A program made the position numbers and the translations under genes. DNA of 64,000 bases, taken from Rheum nobile. Taxonomy: Eukaryota; Streptophyta; Magnoliopsida; Caryophyllales; Polygonaceae. The notes under the pieces were generated by a model. The model saw nothing but the letters and a program-made list of their open reading frames with translations, did not search any database and was not told where the DNA came from. The DNA is taken from the NCBI GenBank assembly GCA_027886185.1, contig WOAB01000834.1:62001-126000 (forward strand), read 5' to 3'. Of the stretch, positions 57,044 to 64,000 are shown one piece after another (position 1 is the first letter of the stretch; each line of letters begins with the position of its first letter).

Positions 57044-57600
57044 GGACGTTTGGTAAAAATTAGGTATTGGATTGAAATGATGTATCGGATTGAAAATATA
57101 TGGATTTGAAAAGTGATAGATGAATTTATACAATTCACCTGGTATTAGGGCTGTTCAAAATCGGACCGGACCGGACCGAAAAAGACCGGACCGGTGAAAT
57201 TCCGGTCCGGTCTCCGGTCCAAGGTTTTCCCTTAATCCGGTCCGGTCCGAACCCGGAAAAAAAACCGGTCCGGACCGGATTAAAATTTTTTTTTTAAAAA
57301 AAAAAATTATATGTTCTATATGTTTTTTTGGAGATTTATATGTATTTTTTTATAGATATTTTTTTAAATTTAATAATTTAGGAGTATATATGTTTTATAG
57401 ATATTTTTTTTAGATTTTAAATAAGAATTAATTTTTTTAAAATAATAATAAAGCCCGGACTGGACCTATTCGGTCCGGTCCGGTCTCCGGTCCATCATTT
57501 TCAAAAAATCTGATCCGGTCTGGACCGGATGAACACCCCTACCTGGTATCCATATATTTTAAATGGAAGTTTACACTGGCTTCATTCGTGTCAAACAAAT
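57044..57600. mobile_element. Tourist-like MITE carrying a nested hAT MITE
   Basis: The left edge (GGGGACGTTTGGTAAAAATTAG) and the GGTATTGGATTG-type interior match the style of the MITE at 27572-27893. The right edge (about 57590, GTGTCAAACAAATTC) is weak. It is split by the CCGG-rich element at 57146-57541. Boundaries approximate. Confidence 0.45.
57146..57541. mobile_element. hAT-type MITE rich in CCGGTCCGG
   Basis: 396 bp with a perfect 8-base target duplication CCTGGTAT (57138-57145 and 57542-57549) and matching termini TAGGGCTGTTCA and, from the other end, TAGGGGTGTTCA. Eight-base duplications and TAGGG/CAGGG ends are hAT features. Both flanks of the interior are arrays of CCGGTCCGG/CCGGACCGG, separated by an A+T-rich core. 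A diverged relative may lie at about 62520-62830. Confidence 0.8.
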
Positions 57601-59516
57601 TCTTATAATTATACTAGCCTACTATAAGGTGCTAATGTATATGGGACAAAGAAGTCACCACCAAAGAATTACGAGGAAAATCTTCGCATCAGAATTTTTA
57701 AGCCCCGCACCACTTTGGATGTGCCAATAAGTAGCGCATATGTTTGAAACTTTTAACCCAGATGTTTAAAAATCCTGATTAAAAAGTACCGTGTGCTACA
57801 TGTTGGCGCATGAACCTCTGAAGGTCCGGGTTAAAAGTACATATGATTATAGCGCACAAATATGATGTGGGACAAATATTTTTGTAGTGCGGAACTGAAT
57901 CGCCAAGAATTATGATGTTATATAAGGTGTATTTGAGTCCCAAGTACAAAATCTAATTACAACTAATAATAATGAATCGCACACCATCCCAATTTGGGGG
58001 TTTCATAGAAAGCCCATTGAATTAATTGATACACTTTCCACGTTTCTCCACTCCATTTGCAATTTTGCATGCCCCCCCCCCCCCCCCCCCACCTCAACAC
58101 CAAGACATGTGGATTTTAATCATCACGTGGCTGCGACATCTCTCTCCTCATCTCCACCCTCCGTTTCTCCCTTCCAACGGCCCAGATCTCGCGGAAAACT
58201 GTTGGCGGATGACCGGCGCCACGCCCGCCGCACTCGCGCGTCTTCTCAATCGATAGAGATTCCCTCCATCTATTTTTCTACTTGGACAATTTTAAGCATG
58301 CATTAGAATAGTTAACCATCTTAACTCGTACTATTAAAGTTTTTAAAACCTTTTCTCTTGCTTTGATGTCTATTGTCTATCCATCTACGAGATTGGTTTC
58401 GATGTTAATAGTGATTGCAAAAAAATTATAGAAAAACTGTTTTATATTAGGAGATGTTTACATTTCTATTGCCATTTAAGTGTACATATATAAATGCTAA
58501 AAAAATTCATCACCATAGCTAAACTTCCTATAATACCCCTTAAAAATTACTTAAAACAAAAAAAAAACCTCATCCTAAAAAAGAATAGCTAACAATATTG
58601 TGGCAACTCTTCTCTTGAAGAAGTGCTTGTAACCAACCAGACGCGCGGCGTCGACGGGGGCGGCGAAGTAACGTACGGCATTACCTGGTGTTAGTCGTCG
58701 AAGTTGACCGGTCATGTGGAGAACGTACAGCAGATCCGGTGGTTGTGGTACCGGTAAAACATGTTCGGGAGATAGAAAAACCTAGCTCTCTTCATTCACA
58801 CATATGATACACTGCAATTCGTCAATTGATCAGTAAGCCAAGTTGTAATCAAACAATTATAACTACAAGCTAAGTGGGCTATATTGAATTTTCACTGAAT
58901 TGGACATTAAGCTTTATAATTAGGGATAAATTCATAAAGTACAATAGCGTTGAATAATATAATCCAAAGCAATTGGGGGTGAAGTGGGGCTTGATCAAAT
59001 GTTTCAATCAAATAGGGGTTCTTCTAGATCATTTGAACAACCTAGAAGATTTGGAAACCCAATTTATACTCCCGACATAAAATTAGAAAAGAAATAACAC
59101 CATGAATCATACCAGCACACACCCTAAAACCCTAACGTTTCAAAAATCAAATCAAATCAATTCAGTGATAAAAAACATAATTTGTAACATCAAACTCAAA
59201 ATGGGACGAGGAAGAAGGAGAGGCATGCACGAGTTAGAGGGCAGGTTAATAAGGTCTAAATATCGCTCGGAGGTGGATACAAATACAATGTATGTCGACA
59301 AACAAACTAATCAAACTATAGTAGCATAAACCATATAAATTTGTCTATAGAGGCAGGTTCATTTTCTCTGGTAGCGGAGTGGAAAACGAGGAAGATGTAG
59401 ATTTTGGATGTGTTGTAATTTTATGAGATAATAGGGTTATTTTAGACGATTCATAGATAATTTTAAATGAACTTTATTATTATCATAGAATATATTCTTA
59501 CTTTTATAGGATCATC
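57601..59516. other. Spacer with a long C run
   Basis: AT-rich sequence apart from a run of 19 C at 58072-58090 and a short G+C-richer patch up to about 58250 and again at about 58635-58760. Frames over these (58026-58256, 58109-58306) are low-complexity. No gene supported. Confidence 0.4.
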
Positions 59517-59533
59517 ATATAGATCTATTTACA

Positions 59534-60636
59534 AGTAAGCACCCACATATATCTATGCTCTTTTATTAAATGAATGTTCTTCCACACCAGCACACCAAGC
59601 ACCCATATATAATTATATATCACCACACCAGCACACCAAACACCCCTATAGAGGAGCAAGCAAGCAAGCTTATATATCTAATTCATACAAACATACAAAG
59701 AGCAAAAAATGCTTATCTAACCTCCAATCTCTGAGTAGAGAGAATGATATGTCCAAAAAACAGGAATCCAAATCCTTCAAAGTTGGCCTTGTTGTTATTA
59801 TGTAAATTGGACACACATCAGATACAAACGAACTGGAGAAATTTTTGAAGAAATAAAACTTAAACTATCCCCCATTGAACTTAAAGAGCTATTTGTAATA
59901 TGGTAGAGAATCTGGTTCTATAGAAACCAGAAAACTTTCTCAAATGATAATACTGATAGGAATATCATAAAATACCTGCCCAATTACATTCAAAATCTTA
60001 TATGTGAATGGAACAGAACACAGAGATGGAACCCTGATTGCACTCACGAGCAAATCCCTACATCACGAAAAAAAAACAAATACGAGGAAACATCGAAAAC
60101 AAAAATGGAAGAAACCCCCGGATAAAATAATCAAAATTAATGTTGATGGCTCTACCAAGGCAAGTGGCGTGTCCACTATTGGTATGATCTGTAGAAATAA
60201 CCAAGGACAACCCACACTAATCCATGCAGAGAGATGTGGTGTTTCGACCCCCCTAAGAACTGAAGCTCTAGCCCTCCGAAATGCCCTAGTTAAGGCAAAA
60301 GAAATGAAATATGACCAGATCCTGATAGAAACTGACAACCTTACAATTGTGAACGTTATCAACAAAATCTGGCACTGCCCATGGGAAATCGAGATCCTCA
60401 TCTCTGATATCCTATGTTTATTACAATTCTTTCAGGCAGTGCAGATTTCTCATATCTTTCGTGAAACGAATGCGGTGGCTGATCTTATTGCCAATCTTGG
60501 CCACAATTTGTCTCTGAACGATATCCTGACAAACTCCGAGCTTAAGACTCTCATCTGCAAGGATGCTATAGGCTAAGTGTCAAGTTTACTTGACAACTAG
60601 TCTAATTCTTACCTTATCAAAAATATATATATATAT
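59534..60636 (+). mobile_element. 5'-truncated LINE with RNase H tail
   Basis: Flanked by ATATAGATCTATTTACA (59517-59533 and 60637-60653), 17 of 17 bases, with an A/TA-rich tail just before the right copy. The coding remnant is on the plus strand. The first ~200 bases (CACCAGCACACCAA words repeated) do not look like LINE and may be a separate small insert. Confidence 0.7.
60004..60576 (+). pseudogene. LINE RNase H domain (RVT_3 type)
   Basis: The frame holds an RNase H fold with its acidic residues: IKINVDGSTKASG, LRTEALALRNAL, LIETDNLTIV and TNAVADLIANLG (Asp, Glu, Asp, Asp). Upstream, in another frame, IWFYRNQKTFSND marks the linker that precedes the domain in plant L1 ORF2 proteins, so a frameshift separates them at about 60000. 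Remnant of a LINE separate from the others in this window. Confidence 0.8.
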
Positions 60637-60653
60637 ATATAGATCTATTTACA

Positions 60654-63322
60654 TGTTTTTAATCAAACAATCAATATGTGTTAGAGGTTATCTAATATAT
60701 ATCAAGGGACATATATATAACACGTATCATATTATTGATGGGTATACCGTATATATAGGTTATAATATACAAGGAGAGAATCACTACAAATAAGGAATAA
60801 TATATACATTCCTTAATTATTTAACACAACACAAACTTTTTAAAAAACAAACTAGGGTTCATGCATCGCCATTCAAATATTAGTGCTAATGTGCTATAAA
60901 ATAAATATAATCTAACAAAAGGTACCAATTTACTTTTGCTCGTGCCGACATTTAATTTCTCATTTTAAATTTTAAAAGAGAATCACCTAAATGAAATTCG
61001 ATCTAAAAACACTATATATAGCATAACCGGGCACATCTGTATCCACTTTTTTTTTTTTTTTTTGATGCAATCGTATCGTACATATATATTTGTAACGATT
61101 TTTCTAATTCATGACTTAATTTGGTGTGTAGGTTAAGAATATTGTTTCGATAAGAATTTTGTTGGATATTATTTCCTTTATTTTTTTAAAGGGCTTAAGC
61201 ATTTGTAGCTAAGAAAGCTCACTCTTCCTACATAGCAAATGCAATATACTCATCCAAGTATAGATTATCTTTTGAAGTATACGGATAAGAGATTAAAGAG
61301 AGAGCAAATAGAGGAGATTAGGGTTTGCAAAGGGAAATAGAACTTGGCTTCGGAATACACAACCACATGAGGCAGCAAACTCTAGTGGCTGGCTGATGGT
61401 TTTCAAGTGGGCCCACTTTCACAATAGGCTGAAGTTTGGCCCGGTGCTCCTAATGGAGCCCACAGCCCAAAAACTGACGGTTCAGCGCGAATAAGTCAAA
61501 ATAGCAAGGGATGGGCTCCGTCCATTACCCTGTGGGCCCCCACCCAGATTATGGCGCTTGCTGTGCTATAGTAGCGTATACTAATATTTTATCATACTCT
61601 TGTGGAGCCGCTATATTGTGTTTGATTGCAATTAGACATTTTTTTTTTTTTTTATAAAGCTATTAGACAAGTTTTAGAAAGCGGCCAATGAATCCACATA
61701 CTGAGGGTTTTAGATCTGGTTGAATAGTTGAAACTGTTCAGTCTGCAAATAGTTTAGGGCTTGTTTTGTTGAAACGTTGAAAGTTCAATTTTTACTTTTC
61801 ATAATATGAATTCGTAGGAATATGTATTTTTTGGAATTTGAGATTTAGTTGTAAAATTAAAATAGAAAATTAAGAGAAGTTATAAAAGAGAAGCATGGGA
61901 GTGGAACTTGCATGTTATCTCAAGATAAATAAAGTTCTTGTGTTATTTTAGAAACTTAAAATCTAATAAAATATTAGTCTGTTATTTTTTTTTATCAAAC
62001 TTTATTGACAATTACATTTTCTACTAGCTAACTACCTCTGAAGTTAAAATAGATATAATTTTTTTAAAAATTGACTTTTTATGTAATGCTTATTTATATG
62101 GAGGTAAAAACATGACCTGAGTGATCCATGTTAGGATTCAACCTGAACCTACCTGGGACTTTTTGTATCCCGAAATGACCAATCTTGTATCTGATCGAAA
62201 AATGTATGACCTGAATCTTATCCGATTAATAAATAAATGTGAAGTGTTAATTAAATATTACATCAAGTATATACAATACATGAGATATATATATGAATAA
62301 TTTGAATATGTTCAAGTACATAAATATCTCATTATGATAGTATTATTTTTTAAATTCAAAATTTTATAAGTTAATATAATATAAATATACAATTACAAAT
62401 AAATATGATTTTGGTGTACGGTTTTCAATTATACATAAAATAATTAATAGTTTATATGATTTCCGTGGCTACTGAATGTTTAGAGTTATAATAATCAAGT
62501 GGAGATTTGAGAGATTAACGGAGTTCAAACGGTTCAAATCAGTCTGGCCTGTAAATATTTAAACATTTAGACCGAAGACCAGACCAATATGGTGCGGTCT
62601 AATTACGATCCGGTCTCGGTTCACGATTTTTATTTTTTAATGATTTTTTAAAAATTTTGAGAAAAAACTGGCCCTATAATAATTTATGGTCCAAATCTAG
62701 ACCATACCGTAATTAGATCGTAATAATAGATGTACTTAGGTTAAATAAGATATATTTGTTATATACACATCAAGGACCGTTACATACACATCAAGGACCG
62801 GACCATAATTTCTAATCATATAAATGAGGAGAAATACCAAATTTTGACATTGTTGTTAGATGGAGCAAAACTTGACTTTAATGGATGGAAGAGGAAGTGG
62901 CCTCACTTTATTTGGGCCAGTCCAACTTCAATTAGATTAATCCAATTATCCACAACGTCTGAACTCAGACAACAACGGCCCATTACTTCTGTGGCTCGTT
63001 GCACCTTGTTTGTATGGCAGTTCTATTTGCGAAGGCAAAATCAGACATACCTAAATGAAGAAAATATCCATTAGCCTGATGCGGATGAAGTTGTGGAATC
63101 ACAGTACAGTAAATATCACAAGTATACACTTTTCAAGAGCAAAAATGACTGTTACTAAACAACAAATGATTAAGCATAATTAAGGCATGCAGCAAAGATG
63201 AAATATGAGAGATGATGATGATGCGTGTTATCTTTGGCAAGCTACATACAGATATATGTACAAGAGCCCAACATAATTTGGGCAGTCCTCATGTTCCAAA
63301 CTGCAATTTCTGTGCTCAATCT
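60654..63322. other. Spacer left of the DUF4050 gene
   Basis: AT-rich with T runs at about 61047-61066 and 61637-61653. The latter lies between copies of ATTAGACA (about 61631-61638 and 61663-61670), a tiny insertion of mostly T. At about 62520-62830 GACCGG/GGTCTGG words recall the hAT MITE at 57.1 kb. The 76-codon frame at 62844-63074 is not recognised. The last 100 bases are probably the DUF4050 3' UTR. Confidence 0.4.
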
Positions 63323-64000
63323 TCAATCGTATAATCCTTCTTCATCCCAAATATCAACTAGAAACTCTACCATTTCCTGTCATAATTGATCATGAATTAT
63401 AAGCAAGCGAGAAAGATTATCATTTGGTGCCAAATTTCATCAACACAAAGGGACTCACAGAGAGCGGAATTGGCTTTCTAAAGGCCCGGCTTGTTCCAAG
63501 CAAGCTCTCGTACGTTGAATATATACTGCAACCGCGCAATAAACACATCAGATTATCAAATTCATATCATCAACAATTGCATATGAAAATACCAACCCTA
63601 TCATACGCCCCAAGCCTTGCTGAGAGTTTTTCAACTGCCTTTGTCCACCTGTCCAATTAGTACGAGCTTCGTTCCACAGGCGGAGGCCTACAATCAGCAC
63701 ACATCAAGCAGAGCAAGTCAGATGAACTGAAAAAAAAAAACAACCAATGTGAAAAGATACATAAATGGATTGTTTAGTACCATGATTTGTGAATTCAGGA
63801 TTGGCATTTGTGAGTTTAGAGGCAGCATCAGAGCTAAGGCTCGGGTTTGACACGGTCAGAGAAGAATGCATTCTCTGTGACAGATTGGCGCTCATGTCTA
63901 TGTCATTCATGCTGCTGGTCCAGAAATTGTCTGATGAAAATATCTGTGACCCATGACCACCCGCGAGATATGTTGTTGATTTTGAATAGCTTCCAAGACA
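63323..64000 (-). CDS. DUF4050 family protein, last four exons (partial)
   Basis: Exons (minus) from beyond 64000 to 63781, 63687-63597, 63525-63459 and 63376-63323 join in frame. The conserved C-terminal domain reads NPEFTNHGLRLWNEARTNW, then STYESLLGTSRAFRKPIPLS, then EMVEFLVDIWDEEGLYD and the TGA at 63323-63325. The HGL-x-LW, TYESLLG-x3-F-x-KPIPL and EMV-x-FLVDIW-x-EGLYD motifs are those of the plant DUF4050 family, whose function I do not know. The preceding exon is Ser/Thr/Asn-rich. The N-terminus is off the right edge. Splice sites and phases agree across all three visible introns, so it looks intact. The tract between the two motifs (residues GGQRQLKNSQQGLGRM) is less conserved. Confidence 0.82.

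Noticed and set aside
58026..58306. Open frames across the 19-C run
   Set aside because: Proline run is the C homopolymer; frames are chance.

Overview
This is a window of nuclear DNA from a flowering plant, most likely a eudicot. The genes have many short GT/AG introns, the plant-specific YABBY, MBD10/11-type, DUF4050 and FAR1/MULE families are present, spacers are AT-rich, and every class of plant transposon is represented. I cannot name the species; an asterid would fit but is only an inference.

Resident host genes are few. (1) The first coding exon of an MBD10/11-like methyl-CpG-binding-domain protein (minus strand, 857-940); the rest lies off the left edge. (2) A complete seven-exon YABBY transcription factor of the YAB5 type (plus, 4376-7605) with a TATA box in front and a (GGGTTT)n tract behind. 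(3) A three-exon TPR-like protein (minus, 43545-44667). (4) The last four exons of a DUF4050 protein (minus, 63323 to beyond 64000). Nearly everything else is transposon or transposon-borne.

Layout: 1.7 kb tRNA-derived SINE; 4.4-7.6 kb YAB5 with a LINE stub in intron 2; 8.5-9.9 kb two truncated LINEs; 10.1-11.05 kb a ~250-bp tandem repeat; 11.1-23.66 kb a near full-length L1-type LINE split by a 7.4-kb Copia element; 23.7-28 kb MITE-rich spacer; 28.0-35.0 kb a mosaic of gene fragments (an unassigned one, eIF4B-like, ketol-acid reductoisomerase, STERILE APETALA-like) around a 2.3-kb minisatellite that holds three tRNA-like cassettes; 35.0-41.0 kb a Gypsy element with only one visible LTR; 43.5-44.7 kb the TPR gene; 45.1-46.1 kb a poly(A)-tailed retroelement with no reverse transcriptase; 46.36-55.59 kb a Mutator-like element (MULE) with a 10-bp target-site duplication, a FAR1-type transposase gene and a convergent accessory gene; 56.6-57.6 kb MITEs, one inside another; 59.5-60.65 kb a LINE tail with an RNase H domain; 63.3-64 kb the DUF4050 gene.

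All autonomous elements seen are broken, mostly by premature stops that fit single transitions (CAA/CAG/CGA/TGG to stop), the pattern expected of methylated, silenced copies. Target-site duplications could be read directly for ten insertions, so the order of nesting is well supported. The two least ordinary observations are the repair-like filler inside the right Copia LTR, which contains copies of that element's own junction with the flanking LINE, and the GTTCATG-type motif that fills the non-coding parts of the MULE and also builds the 30.5-32.7 kb minisatellite.
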